Source: Prevotellaceae bacterium UBA2448 (GTDB lineage Bacteria > Bacteroidota > Bacteroidia > Bacteroidales > Bacteroidaceae). From it: DNA of 64,000 nucleotides. The position numbers were made by a program, and so were the translations under genes. Position 1 is the first letter of the stretch; every line of letters begins with the position of its first letter. Below the pieces are notes generated by a model that saw only the letters and a program-made list of their open reading frames with translations, ran no database searches and was not told the origin of the DNA. Below, one piece after another: positions 23,500 through 31,925 of the stretch. Location of the stretch: NCBI GenBank assembly GCA_002342585.1, contig DDQG01000013.1:22183-86182 (forward strand). The letters run 5' to 3'.

Positions 23500-23921
23500 T
23501 AGACTCAATCGACATACGGCAACTCATTCCGCAGCGCCAGCCAATCATGATGGTTGACCAGCTGGTGGATGCGGATGAGCAAAGCGCCGTCTGCCAACTG
23601 ACCATTCGCCAGGACAATTTCTTTCTGCAAAGCGACGGCACACTTGCCGAGACAGGCATCATAGAACACATGGCGCAGACGGCTTCTGCCCACTGCGGTT
23701 TTCTTGCCCTGCAAAGCGGCAGCAACGATGAGGCTCCTATCGGATACATCGCCGAGGTGAAGGGTTTCAGCCTGCTTTCACAACCAAAACTGGGTGACAC
23801 GCTTACCACTACCATCCGCACACTGCTGTCTGCAGGAAACGTAACGGTAGTCAGTGCCGAAACCAATGCTCAGGACAGACCTATTGCTACGACCCAGTTG
23901 AAAATTTCGTTGAAGGAATAA
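23496..23921 (+). CDS. Hot-dog-fold 3-hydroxyacyl-ACP dehydratase (ApeP-like)
   Basis: A 141-residue single hot-dog domain. The N terminus RQLIPQRQPIMMVDQLVD corresponds to the (I/L)PHRxPMLLVD entry of FabZ-like dehydratases, with Gln in place of the usual His. The central helix ETGIIEHMAQTASAHCGF carries the conserved Glu-x-x-(A)Q of this subgroup. This fits the ApeP/FabZ-like dehydratases of aryl-polyene clusters. It is translationally coupled to the ACP gene. The His-to-Gln change means dehydratase activity should be treated as probable, not certain. Confidence 0.8.
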   Translation: MIDSIDIRQLIPQRQPIMMVDQLVDADEQSAVCQLTIRQDNFFLQSDGTLAETGIIEHMAQTASAHCGFLALQSGSNDEAPIGYIAEVKGFSLLSQPKLGDTLTTTIRTLLSAGNVTVVSAETNAQDRPIATTQLKISLKE

Positions 23922-23949
23922 TGCCTGACGAAACAGTTTTTTAGGAATA

Positions 23950-24318
23950 ATGCTAAAGGATAAGTATTTCAAAATAACCGACTGCACAAAAGAAGAAGGG
24001 CAGGGCGCTACCTACACGGTCAGCCTGCTCAGCGACTGCAAGGTGTATGACGGACACTTCCCCGGCGAACCCGTTTGTCCCGGCGTGTGCAACATACAGA
24101 CCGTAAAGGAATGTGCACAGCTGCTTGTCGGCGAACAGTCGCTCCGCATTCAGAGCGTGAAGCGCTGCCGGTTCAAAACACTGATGACTCCCTTGGCAGT
24201 TCCGCAAGTCAGCATAGACATTAACGCCACAAAGCACGACAACGGATACACGGTGACGGCGCGAATCTACGACGCTCAAACCGAATACATGGATTTTAAC
24301 GGAGAAATGACCCCATGA
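23950..24318 (+). CDS. Second hot-dog dehydratase (FabA/FabZ, ApeI-like)
   Basis: A 122-residue hot-dog protein containing YDGHFPGEPVCPGVCNIQ, the canonical GHFPGxPxxPGV active-site loop of FabA/FabZ dehydratases with its catalytic His. It pairs with the preceding FabZ-like gene. Two dehydratases in one cluster are also typical of aryl-polyene loci (ApeI and ApeP). It overlaps the MMPL exporter gene by 4 bases. Confidence 0.85.
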   Translation: MLKDKYFKITDCTKEEGQGATYTVSLLSDCKVYDGHFPGEPVCPGVCNIQTVKECAQLLVGEQSLRIQSVKRCRFKTLMTPLAVPQVSIDINATKHDNGYTVTARIYDAQTEYMDFNGEMTP

Positions 24319-26807
24319 CGGATTTATTTCTGAAGATATACTCTTTTTTTAAGGACCATAGAGCAGTATTGTGGCTATCTATGGTTCTCTTGTTTGCTAT
24401 AACAGGTGTGTTTGCAACCCGACTCCACCTTGAAGAAGACCTGAACAAGCTGATGCCATCGTCGAAGAACGAGGACGGCACCACGAAACTCGCCTTTGCC
24501 GACCTGAAGATTAAGGACAAGGTGTTCCTGCTCTTCGAAGGGGAAGGGGTGGACAGCCTCATGACTGTGTGCGACGAATTTGTTGATTCGCTCCTTGCTA
24601 ACGATGCTGAGAGCCAGACCGTCAGCGATGTGTTCTACCGCCTCGACGACGAACTCATCCCCGACGCTATCGACTATATGACGGAACATTTTCCGGCATA
24701 TATTGACACTGCGGCTTATGCTCAGTTCGATTCGTTGCTCACCCGCGAACACTTTGCGGAACAGATGCAGCAAAACCGCGACGACTTGACGGGCGAGTTC
24801 GGCAGTATGTTCCCCGAACTCATTCAGATGGATCCGATGGGCATGCGCAACGTGCTGCTCGAACAGTTGGCTCCGATGATGAGTGCCGGCAGTTACAAAA
24901 CCATCGACGGACATTTCTTCGTGCCCGACTCAAGCGTCTGCATCGCCTTCATCACTCCGCGATTCTCCGCCACCAACACCGGACAGGGTTCGACTATGTT
25001 CCGGATGATGAACTGCCTGATTGAGAAATTTGAAAAGACTCATCCCGCCGTGCGCATCAGTTACCACGGTACTCCCGCCAGCGGATACTACAATTCTTCG
25101 CAGATAAAGAACGACCTGACCACAACCATCGCAGGTGCAGTCTTGCTGGTACTCATCTTCCTCTTTGTCTGCTTCCGCCGTTGGGACACCATTCCGCTGC
25201 TGCTCCTGCCCGTAGCCTTTGGCACACTCTTCGGTATGTCGATGATGTATTGGATAAAGGGTGAATTCTCACTCCTTGCACTTGGCATCGGTGGCATCGT
25301 CATGGGTGTGGCAATGAGTTATGTGCTCCACGTGCTTACACATCATCAGTACGTCGGCGACACGGAACAGATGTTGCGCGAACAGGTGAAACCGCTGCTC
25401 CTCGGCTGCATCACAACGATTGGTTCGTTTGCCGGTCTGCTCTTCGTAAACACCGACCTGCTGCGCGACTTTGGACTATTTGCCGGATTCGCAATCCTCG
25501 GCACCACGCTCTTCTCGCTCATCTACCTGCCGCATATGTTGGCAAAGAAAACAAAACCAGCCGGACTGAAATGGGCTGACCGCATCAATGCCTATCCGTT
25601 CGACCGTAAACGTCCGCTGCTCATCGCCCTCTTGGTGATTATCGTCATTTGTGTGGGAGCTTTCATAATTGGCGGTACACATTTCGATGCCGACATGCAC
25701 AATCTCGGTTATGAAGCGGAGATTACCAGTCATTCGGAACAATTGCTCGAGGAAAAGACTTTCACTGGCGACAAGACAAAGTATTTTGCAAGTCGCGGAA
25801 ACACAATGGAGGAGGCGCTCGACAATTTTGCTCTGCTCGACCATAAACTCGACTCGCTCAAGCGCATCGGACTTGTAAAGAGTTATACGCATACAAACAA
25901 ACTGCTCGTTCCGCTCCGTATTCAGCAAGAACGCATCGAGGCTTGGCACCGTTATTGGACACCGGAACGACAAACCCTCGTGCGCCGTCTTATCAACGAA
26001 ACAGCTGCGCAGGCAGACTTGCGTCCCGAGGCTTTCGAACCATTCTTCGAGGCTGCCAATGCCGATTACGAAGCTGATGCACTCTACAGTGCTGACATCA
26101 TTCCGCAGGGCTACCTCTCCACACTGACCGAGGAATCTTACGGCGGTGATTTCCTTGTGTTCACTTCGGTACGCTGTGCCAACGATACTGTGCGCAGCAG
26201 CGAGAGCGACTATTACCGCATTTGCGACGCCATAAGCAGCGACCCAAACTTGCTCGTGCTCGACACTTATTATTATACAACCGACACACTCATGCAGATG
26301 AGTCGCGACTTCGACATACTGCAATGGCTCTCTATGGCATTCGTGTTCGTCGTGCTGCTGCTGTCGTTCCGTTTCAATCTGCGCCACACACTGCTCGGCT
26401 TTGCCCCAATCCTTTTCAGTTGGCTTATCGTACTGGGCGTGATGAACATCTTCGGCGTGCAGTTCAACCTCATAAGCATCATAATCTCAACCTTTATATT
26501 CGGTATCGGAGTCGATTACAGCATCTTCGTAATGCACGGACTTTTGGAAGATGAAAAGAACGAAGCTTCATCTCAACCTTCGCTCCTCGTTTTCCACAAG
26601 ACAGCCGTACTTCTTTCGGCAATAATCCTTGTTGTAACCGTAAGCAGCATGCTCCTGGCTCAGCATCCGGCTATCCGCAGTGTCGGATTTGCTACACTCG
26701 TCGGTCTGCTCTCAGCCGTCATCCTTGCCTACGTCATGCAACCCGCCGTGTGGAGGGGAATAACGAAAAACGAAAAACGAAGGACGAAAGACGAAAATCT
26801 TCAATAA
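24315..26807 (+). CDS. MMPL/RND-family lipid exporter
   Basis: An 830-residue inner-membrane protein with the RND layout: TM1, large periplasmic loop, TM2-6, second periplasmic loop, TM8-12. Visible elements are the first TM (VLWLSMVLLFAITGVFATRL), the GIGGIVMGVAMSYVLHVLTH block in TM4, and FIFGIGVDYSIFVMHGLLED in the second half, the proton-relay-like motif of MMPL proteins. Such proteins export lipids and polyenes (for example ApeK). The last residues (KNEKRRTKDENLQ) are encoded by an intergenic-type repeat and are unlikely to matter. It is the central gene of the lipid cluster. Confidence 0.9.
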   Translation: MTDLFLKIYSFFKDHRAVLWLSMVLLFAITGVFATRLHLEEDLNKLMPSSKNEDGTTKLAFADLKIKDKVFLLFEGEGVDSLMTVCDEFVDSLLANDAESQTVSDVFYRLDDELIPDAIDYMTEHFPAYIDTAAYAQFDSLLTREHFAEQMQQNRDDLTGEFGSMFPELIQMDPMGMRNVLLEQLAPMMSAGSYKTIDGHFFVPDSSVCIAFITPRFSATNTGQGSTMFRMMNCLIEKFEKTHPAVRISYHGTPASGYYNSSQIKNDLTTTIAGAVLLVLIFLFVCFRRWDTIPLLLLPVAFGTLFGMSMMYWIKGEFSLLALGIGGIVMGVAMSYVLHVLTHHQYVGDTEQMLREQVKPLLLGCITTIGSFAGLLFVNTDLLRDFGLFAGFAILGTTLFSLIYLPHMLAKKTKPAGLKWADRINAYPFDRKRPLLIALLVIIVICVGAFIIGGTHFDADMHNLGYEAEITSHSEQLLEEKTFTGDKTKYFASRGNTMEEALDNFALLDHKLDSLKRIGLVKSYTHTNKLLVPLRIQQERIEAWHRYWTPERQTLVRRLINETAAQADLRPEAFEPFFEAANADYEADALYSADIIPQGYLSTLTEESYGGDFLVFTSVRCANDTVRSSESDYYRICDAISSDPNLLVLDTYYYTTDTLMQMSRDFDILQWLSMAFVFVVLLLSFRFNLRHTLLGFAPILFSWLIVLGVMNIFGVQFNLISIIISTFIFGIGVDYSIFVMHGLLEDEKNEASSQPSLLVFHKTAVLLSAIILVVTVSSMLLAQHPAIRSVGFATLVGLLSAVILAYVMQPAVWRGITKNEKRRTKDENLQ

Positions 26808-26836
26808 CCATTAACCGTTAACCATTAACCAAAAGA
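26758..26836. repeat. Composite short-word repeat (plus orientation)
   Basis: Several aacgaaaaacgaa/gacgaaag words, a short spacer (tcttca) and then aaccattaaccgttaaccat words. The first half lies inside the 3' end of the MMPL gene, and the second half fills the gap to the oxidoreductase gene. Confidence 0.8.
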
Positions 26837-26838
26837 AA

Positions 26839-28287
26839 ATGTTCGATGTAGTAATCATAGGCAGTGGTCTTGGCGGTCTGGTGTGCGGTTCGTTGCTCGC
26901 CAGAGAAGGCAAGCGTGTGCTGATACTGGAACGTCACAGTCAGTCTGGCGGTTGCATGCAGGGTTACCAGCGCAAGGGACTGTCGTACGACACCGGACTC
27001 CATTATATTGGTGGGTTGGGGGAGAATCAGCGCCTGCATAAGGTGTTCTCCCATCTGGGACTCATGACTCTGCCTTGGGTCAGGTTGGATGCCGACGGAT
27101 TTGATCTCATCACCATCGGACAGGAGACTTTCCGCTTTGCTGAGGGTTACGACCAGTTCGTTGAGACACTCTCCGAACGTTTTCCCAAGGAGCGCGAGGC
27201 TTTGCAGCAATATGTCAGGATGCTCAAGGCGGTTGAGGAGGTGTCGATTGAGTCGCAGGATATGTTCCAGCTGTTCGGACAGAATGCTTACGATTATCTG
27301 AACGAGACTTTCCACGATTCGCTTTTGGTGAATGTACTATCCGGTTCGTCGTGGAAGATGGAACTGCGCCGCGAATCGCTGCCGCTTTTCACCTTTGCCC
27401 ACGGAAACAGCAGTTTTATCGGCAGCAGTTGGCGACTGAGAGGCAGCGGAAACCTGTTGGTCGATACACTTGCAGAGACTATTCGCTGTGCCGGAGGAGA
27501 GATAATCTGCTGTGCCGAAGTGGAGGAAATCCTTGAACGTAACGGACAGATAGACGCCGTAAGGTGCAAGAATGGCGAGACATACGAAGGCAGGGTGTTC
27601 ATCAGTGACATCCATCCTGCGCAGACTTTTGCCATGATAAAGGAATCGCACCTGGTGAAGAATCTTTTCCGTCGCCGCATAAACAGCATGGAAAATACCG
27701 TCGGCATGTTCACCGTTTCGCTGATGATGAAACCCGATGCATTGCGCTATTTCAATCACAATAAATATATATACGAGAAACCGAACGTGTGGACTGTGGC
27801 TGAGGAAACCGACCATGTGGGAGGAGTGATGGTGAGTGCCAGAGTGCCGGAAGACGGTTCCGAATATGTTCGGCAGATAGACCTGCTCACGCCAATGCAG
27901 TGGAACACTTGCAAGCGGTGGAACAACACGCGCATTGGTCGCCGCGGTGAGGAATATGAGCAGATGAAAGCACGCCAGGCAGACGAGTGCATCGCTTTGG
28001 CAGAAAGGGAAATCCCCGGACTGCGCCAGATGACGGAAGCCATCTACACCAGTACGCCGCTCACTTGGCACGACTATACTATGACGCCCGACGGTTCGGC
28101 GTATGGAGTGCGCAAGGATTCGCGCAATCTGATGATGACAATGCTCTCGCCTCGTACTCCTATACCAAACCTGCTGCTCACAGGGCAGAACTTGATGCTT
28201 CACGGAGTGGAGGGCGTGACCATGACGGCACTGAAGACCTGTGGAGAATTATTAGGAAACGAATTTATACAAAAGATAATGAAATGA
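26839..28287 (+). CDS. FAD-dependent oxidoreductase, phytoene-desaturase/retinol-saturase-like
   Basis: A 482-residue flavoprotein. The N-terminal FAD-binding Rossmann motif is VVIIGSGLGGLVCGSLLA, followed by ILERHSQSGGCMQGYQRKG and YDTGLHYIGG, the arrangement of the CrtI/RetSat group that oxidises or saturates polyenes. The C-terminal FAD contact PNLLLTGQNLMLHGVEGV is present. In a cluster that makes an acyl chain with double bonds, it is a candidate for dehydrogenation or isomerisation of the chain (inference). Its stop overlaps the fabG start (ATGA). Confidence 0.88.
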   Translation: MFDVVIIGSGLGGLVCGSLLAREGKRVLILERHSQSGGCMQGYQRKGLSYDTGLHYIGGLGENQRLHKVFSHLGLMTLPWVRLDADGFDLITIGQETFRFAEGYDQFVETLSERFPKEREALQQYVRMLKAVEEVSIESQDMFQLFGQNAYDYLNETFHDSLLVNVLSGSSWKMELRRESLPLFTFAHGNSSFIGSSWRLRGSGNLLVDTLAETIRCAGGEIICCAEVEEILERNGQIDAVRCKNGETYEGRVFISDIHPAQTFAMIKESHLVKNLFRRRINSMENTVGMFTVSLMMKPDALRYFNHNKYIYEKPNVWTVAEETDHVGGVMVSARVPEDGSEYVRQIDLLTPMQWNTCKRWNNTRIGRRGEEYEQMKARQADECIALAEREIPGLRQMTEAIYTSTPLTWHDYTMTPDGSAYGVRKDSRNLMMTMLSPRTPIPNLLLTGQNLMLHGVEGVTMTALKTCGELLGNEFIQKIMK

Positions 28288-29003
28288 AGTACGCTTTAGT
28301 AACAGGTGGCAGCCGAGGCATCGGACGTGCCATCTGCGTGAAACTGGCCCAGGAGGGTTATCACGTTTTGATAAATTATGTCAGCAACGAAGACGAGGCA
28401 CAGAAAACGCTCGAACTCTGTGGCGGAGAGGGAACTCTGCTGAAGTTCGACGTTAGCAACAATGCTGAAACACAGGCCGCGCTTACCGACTGGCAGAACA
28501 AAAACGAGGGAGAATACATCTCCGTCGTAGTGAATAATGCCGGAATACGTCGCGACAACATGTTGGCTCTGATGCCCGAAGCCGACTGGCACAGAGTGCT
28601 CGACATCACTCTGTCGGGTTTCTACAATGTCACCCAGCCGCTGTTGCCTGCCATGCAGTTGCACAAGTTCGGACGCATCGTGAATATGGCAAGTGTCAGC
28701 GGAATCAAAGGACTGCCAGGACAGACCAACTACTCTGCTGCAAAGGGCGGAATCATAGCTGCTACAAAGGCATTGGCACAGGAAGTGGCTCGCAGAAACG
28801 TAACTGTGAATGCCATCGCACCTGGATTCATCCATACCGACATGACTGAAGGACTCGACGAGGCAGAACTGAAAAAACAGATCCCTATGGGCCGCTTCGG
28901 AAAACCCGAGGAAGTAGCCGAGGTAGTCGCTTTTCTCGTTTCTCCAGGCGCAAGCTACATCACAGGCAATGTCATCTCCATCAACGGAGGACTTTATACA
29001 TAA
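28284..29003 (+). CDS. 3-oxoacyl-ACP reductase (FabG-like SDR)
   Basis: A 239-residue short-chain dehydrogenase that reduces beta-ketoacyl-ACP with NADPH. It has the cofactor loop TGGSRGIGRA (7-16), NNAG near 84, a catalytic serine at about 137-139 in MASVSG, and Tyr150/Lys154 in NYSAAKGG. The C-terminal SYITGNVISINGGL is typical of FabG. I set the start at the ATG overlapping the previous stop; the frame is open further upstream but that part is out-of-frame oxidoreductase sequence. It supplies the reductase of the cluster. Confidence 0.92.
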   Translation: MKYALVTGGSRGIGRAICVKLAQEGYHVLINYVSNEDEAQKTLELCGGEGTLLKFDVSNNAETQAALTDWQNKNEGEYISVVVNNAGIRRDNMLALMPEADWHRVLDITLSGFYNVTQPLLPAMQLHKFGRIVNMASVSGIKGLPGQTNYSAAKGGIIAATKALAQEVARRNVTVNAIAPGFIHTDMTEGLDEAELKKQIPMGRFGKPEEVAEVVAFLVSPGASYITGNVISINGGLYT

Positions 29004-29022
29004 CTCCTAACTCCTAACTCAC

Positions 29023-29517
29023 ATGAAAAAATTATCATTAATCATATTGCTCGCAATCTGTCAGTTTTCATTTTGCGCAGCACAGACAGTCACTCGTACC
29101 CGTCATCAGGCAGCCCTCACAACCGACCAGGTGACTACCGGTTCCGTAACCATCCGCAAGCCAGAGTACATTTGCATTTCTACCGACGGCGACAAGGAAC
29201 AGCTCATCATGGACGGCACAAAGTTCACTATGAGCATGGGCGGAAAGAAACACGTTACCGACAGCAAGAAGAACAAGCAGTTCGCCACTTTTCACGAGGT
29301 ACTCAAGGCTGTTATAAACGGTCAGGACATTCCCGCAACCGATGACGTGACAATAACTACTCAGAACGGACAGAAGACCATTACCATCACTCCCGAAAAG
29401 AAAAAGCGTCAGATGTTCACTTCCTTCGTACTCGTTGTAGATGCCAAAACATCTGCTATGCGTCAGCTCAGAATGAACGAGCGTGCTGGCAACTACATCA
29501 ACTACGACATAAAGTAA
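29023..29517 (+). CDS. LolA-like periplasmic carrier (ApeF-like)
   Basis: A 164-residue exported protein with a signal peptide ending near FCAAQ. The mature region forms the half-barrel pattern of LolA-like lipoprotein carriers (GSVTIRKPEYICISTDGDKE; LIMDGTKFTMSMGGKKHV; MFTSFVLVVDAKTSAMRQLR), with the typical buried Met/Ile residues. LolA-like genes occur in aryl-polyene clusters (ApeF), where they are thought to carry the lipid from the MMPL exporter across the periplasm. It is the last gene of the cluster. Confidence 0.78.
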   Translation: MKKLSLIILLAICQFSFCAAQTVTRTRHQAALTTDQVTTGSVTIRKPEYICISTDGDKEQLIMDGTKFTMSMGGKKHVTDSKKNKQFATFHEVLKAVINGQDIPATDDVTITTQNGQKTITITPEKKKRQMFTSFVLVVDAKTSAMRQLRMNERAGNYINYDIK

Positions 29518-29532
29518 TTTGGAACCTCTCAT

Positions 29533-29620
29533 AGAAGTATACTTTTATGAAGCTAGAAGTATACTTTTACGAAGCTGAGAATATACTTTTACGGAGCTAC
29601 AAGTATACTTTTACGAAAGT
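29533..29620. repeat. 22-base tandem repeat, four copies
   Basis: Copies at 29533-29554, 29555-29576, 29577-29598 and 29599-29620. Most contain the palindrome AAGTATACTT followed by TTACGAAGCT; copies differ by one to four bases. It lies between the end of the LolA-like gene and the cluster terminator. Confidence 0.92.
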
Positions 29621-29663
29621 CGTGCTATTGACTCAGAATTTTGAGTCCATTGGATGAAAATTT

Positions 29664-29692
29664 GCCCCCAACGATTGGTTGGGGGCTTTTTT
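29664..29692 (+). terminator. Intrinsic terminator, copy 2 of the cluster-flanking hairpin
   Basis: A 9-bp perfect stem (29664-29672 with 29678-29686), GATTG loop and six T. It is the same hairpin as at 20717-20746 apart from one stem base, and ends the lipid-cluster transcript just before the convergent TonB receptor gene. Confidence 0.88.
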
Positions 29693-29698
29693 GTTCTT

Positions 29699-31795
29699 TT
29701 ACAGAATGGGGACGATGAGGCGGACAGTGAAGTTGCGCCCCATGTCGCAGATGCCACGTTCGCCTGTCAGAGGGTTGATGCCGATGTACTTCAGACGGCT
29801 CAGATGGTTCTGGTAGGAGCGGTCGAAGATGTTGTTCAGCGCCAGGTGGATGGTGCAGAGTTTGCGGTGGCGCAGGCAGATGTCGGTGCCCGCTGTCAGG
29901 TTGAAGAGGGTGTAGGACGGGGTGGCTGTCTCGGTGCCGAGTGCCATATGGTAGTGGTCCTGACGCAGATAGCACTCAAGGGAGAGGGCTACGTAGGCGT
30001 TATTGAAAGGACGGGCACCCTCGTGGGTCAGCTCGTACTTCAGTTCCGATGTCCAGCGGGGAGCAGGGGTGAAGGGCAGGTAGCGCGTTTCGAGCGGTTG
30101 GTTGAGCTGGCGCGCATCGACGAAGGAGAAGGTGTTTTCGAAGTGCAGATGGTGAATGGGGTGAAGATCGACCATTGCCTCGAAACCGAGCAGACGGGCT
30201 GTGCCGCTGGTGTAGCGGAAGGTAGGAGTGCCTGGCTGAACGACCTCAGCGGTGCGGTGGAGGAAGATGTAGTTGCTGATGCGGTTGGCAAAAAGACTGA
30301 GCTGTGCGGAAACGAAACTTGTGGAAAGGTCGAAACCAAGGTCTGCCTGCCAACTGTGTTCGGGCGAGAGCTGGTGGTTGCCTATCTCGTAGCGGCCGGT
30401 GCCTTCGTGTTCGCCGTTCGACCCCAGTTCGCTCATGTTCGGGGCACGGAATCCGTGTGATATGTTTGCCCTAAGGTTTATCTTTTCGCTCACATTCCAT
30501 ACGGCACCGATGCTACCGGAGAGACCTGTCATGTTGCGGCGGAAATCATGGAAGCGCTCTTCGCTGTCTTCAAGAAGCGATTCGCTGGAGAGACTGCGGT
30601 TGTCCAGTCGGAGTCCGCCGGTAACGACCCACCCACCGAAACGGCGGCTGGCTGTAGCGAAACCGCCTATGTCAAACAGCCGGTAGGCGGGGATGAGGTA
30701 CTCTTCGCCCAGGTTGAGCGAACGCTGGAACATACCTTGCACACCGGCCGCGAGTTTCCACTCCGAGGCGGTTTCCAACTGATATTTGGCGTCGTAAGTA
30801 AACGTGTGGAGACGGAAGTGAAGACCTGCCTGCGAGGCACTTTCCTCGTATTCCTTACGATTGTTCAGCTGGTAGCCGAGCAGTACCTTGAGTGTGCCTT
30901 CGCCCAGATTGAAGGCATTGTCAAGCACTGCTTTATAATGGTTTATGCGCTGGAAGGGCAGTGTCTTGCCGTATGTTTTTACGTTGGAAGAGTGGGGAAC
31001 GAGGCGTCCTGTAGTCTCGTCGCGGTCACCCTCAACCAGACTTGGCAACTGGTGGAAGTAGCTAAACTTCAGGTGCGTGTGACCCCAGTGGCGGTTGAGG
31101 CCTACCAGTCCGCTGGCTGCATGTTCCTGAAACTGCGATCCGGGCACGTATCCGTCGCGGTGATTCTGGTAGGCATGGGCAAGACGGTGACTCCAACGGC
31201 CGTCCCACACTATGCCCTGCTTATTGCCGGCAAAGTTCACAGTGTAGTCGAAGAGTCCGTTGTTTGTCTGGAATCCGGTGCTCACCCCTGCCTTCATCTG
31301 ACCCAAAGGCAAGATGCGGTGCGGATGCAGGATGATGACGCCTGCCATGGCATCGGAACCGTACATCAGACTGGAGGGTCCTTTCTGAATTTCTACCGAA
31401 CCGACACTCTGCGCATCGACCTCAATGCCGTGTTCGTCGCCCCACTGCTGTCCCTCCTGACGGATGCCGTCGCTTATCACGGCAACGCGGTTATATCCCA
31501 GTCCGCGGATAACCGGTTTTGAAATGGCACCGCCCGTCGTTATCTGCGACACACCCGGCTGACGGCTTATCGCATCAATGATGTTTGTTGCAGGCACAGC
31601 CCGAAGGTCTGCCTCCGAAACTATGCTCACTGGAGCTGGCATATCCTTCAGACGACTGTCGCCCGTAAGTCCCGTTACCACCACCTCGCTGAGTTTCAGG
31701 TGCTGGAAGTACATATCTGTGCTATCGACCGCATTCTGTGCCGACACCACCATGCTGCTCAGTAGCAATATATTTTGTAGTAATACCGTTTTCAT
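29699..31795 (-). CDS. TonB-dependent outer-membrane receptor
   Basis: A 698-residue receptor with a signal peptide ending near VSAQN, a TonB-box-like LSEVVVTG, a plug (about 35-150, with GLGYNRVAVISDGIRQEG and IEIQKGP-type VEIQKGPSSLMYGSDAMAGV) and a barrel ending in VRLIVPIL. GFRAPNMSEL is present in the barrel, but the following NPDL position reads GNHQL, so this is not a standard heme receptor. The loops carry many His residues (HPHR, RWSHRLAHAYQNH, HWGHTH), which might suit metal transport as in zinc receptors; that is inference. It is a single gene with a promoter 10 bases upstream of the start, facing the lipid cluster convergently. Confidence 0.87.
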   Translation of the reverse strand: MKTVLLQNILLLSSMVVSAQNAVDSTDMYFQHLKLSEVVVTGLTGDSRLKDMPAPVSIVSEADLRAVPATNIIDAISRQPGVSQITTGGAISKPVIRGLGYNRVAVISDGIRQEGQQWGDEHGIEVDAQSVGSVEIQKGPSSLMYGSDAMAGVIILHPHRILPLGQMKAGVSTGFQTNNGLFDYTVNFAGNKQGIVWDGRWSHRLAHAYQNHRDGYVPGSQFQEHAASGLVGLNRHWGHTHLKFSYFHQLPSLVEGDRDETTGRLVPHSSNVKTYGKTLPFQRINHYKAVLDNAFNLGEGTLKVLLGYQLNNRKEYEESASQAGLHFRLHTFTYDAKYQLETASEWKLAAGVQGMFQRSLNLGEEYLIPAYRLFDIGGFATASRRFGGWVVTGGLRLDNRSLSSESLLEDSEERFHDFRRNMTGLSGSIGAVWNVSEKINLRANISHGFRAPNMSELGSNGEHEGTGRYEIGNHQLSPEHSWQADLGFDLSTSFVSAQLSLFANRISNYIFLHRTAEVVQPGTPTFRYTSGTARLLGFEAMVDLHPIHHLHFENTFSFVDARQLNQPLETRYLPFTPAPRWTSELKYELTHEGARPFNNAYVALSLECYLRQDHYHMALGTETATPSYTLFNLTAGTDICLRHRKLCTIHLALNNIFDRSYQNHLSRLKYIGINPLTGERGICDMGRNFTVRLIVPIL

Positions 31796-31805
31796 AAATT
31801 CGATT

Positions 31806-31813
31806 CAAAGGTA
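31806..31813 (-). promoter_or_regulatory. -7 promoter element of the TonB receptor gene at 29699
   Basis: CAAAGGTA on the plus strand (TACCTTTG on the minus strand). It lies only about 10 bases from the start codon, which would give a very short leader. Confidence 0.45.
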
Positions 31814-31878
31814 GTGTTTTTTTACCTCTTTTTTGCGCTTTTCTTCCTTCGTTTATGGTTGGTAAGTTTTGTTTTTCA

Positions 31879-31886
31879 TATTTTTG
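31879..31886 (+). promoter_or_regulatory. -7 promoter element of the glutathione peroxidase gene
   Basis: TATTTTTG matches TAnnTTTG, 39 bases before the ATG at 31926. It rules out the longer frame that opens at 31869. Confidence 0.55.
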
Positions 31887-31925
31887 CCACAGTTTTTACA
31901 AGTTACTAACCAAACTCGATTATTT

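Noticed and set aside
25476..26387. 303-residue antisense frame in the MMPL gene
   Set aside because: Shadow of a clear RND exporter; no motif or start context.
29533..29620. CRISPR array
   Set aside because: The units are directly abutting with no spacers, and no cas genes are present.
29654..31522. Two long plus-strand frames opposite the TonB receptor
   Set aside because: Both are antisense shadows; the receptor has signal peptide, plug and barrel signatures on the other strand.
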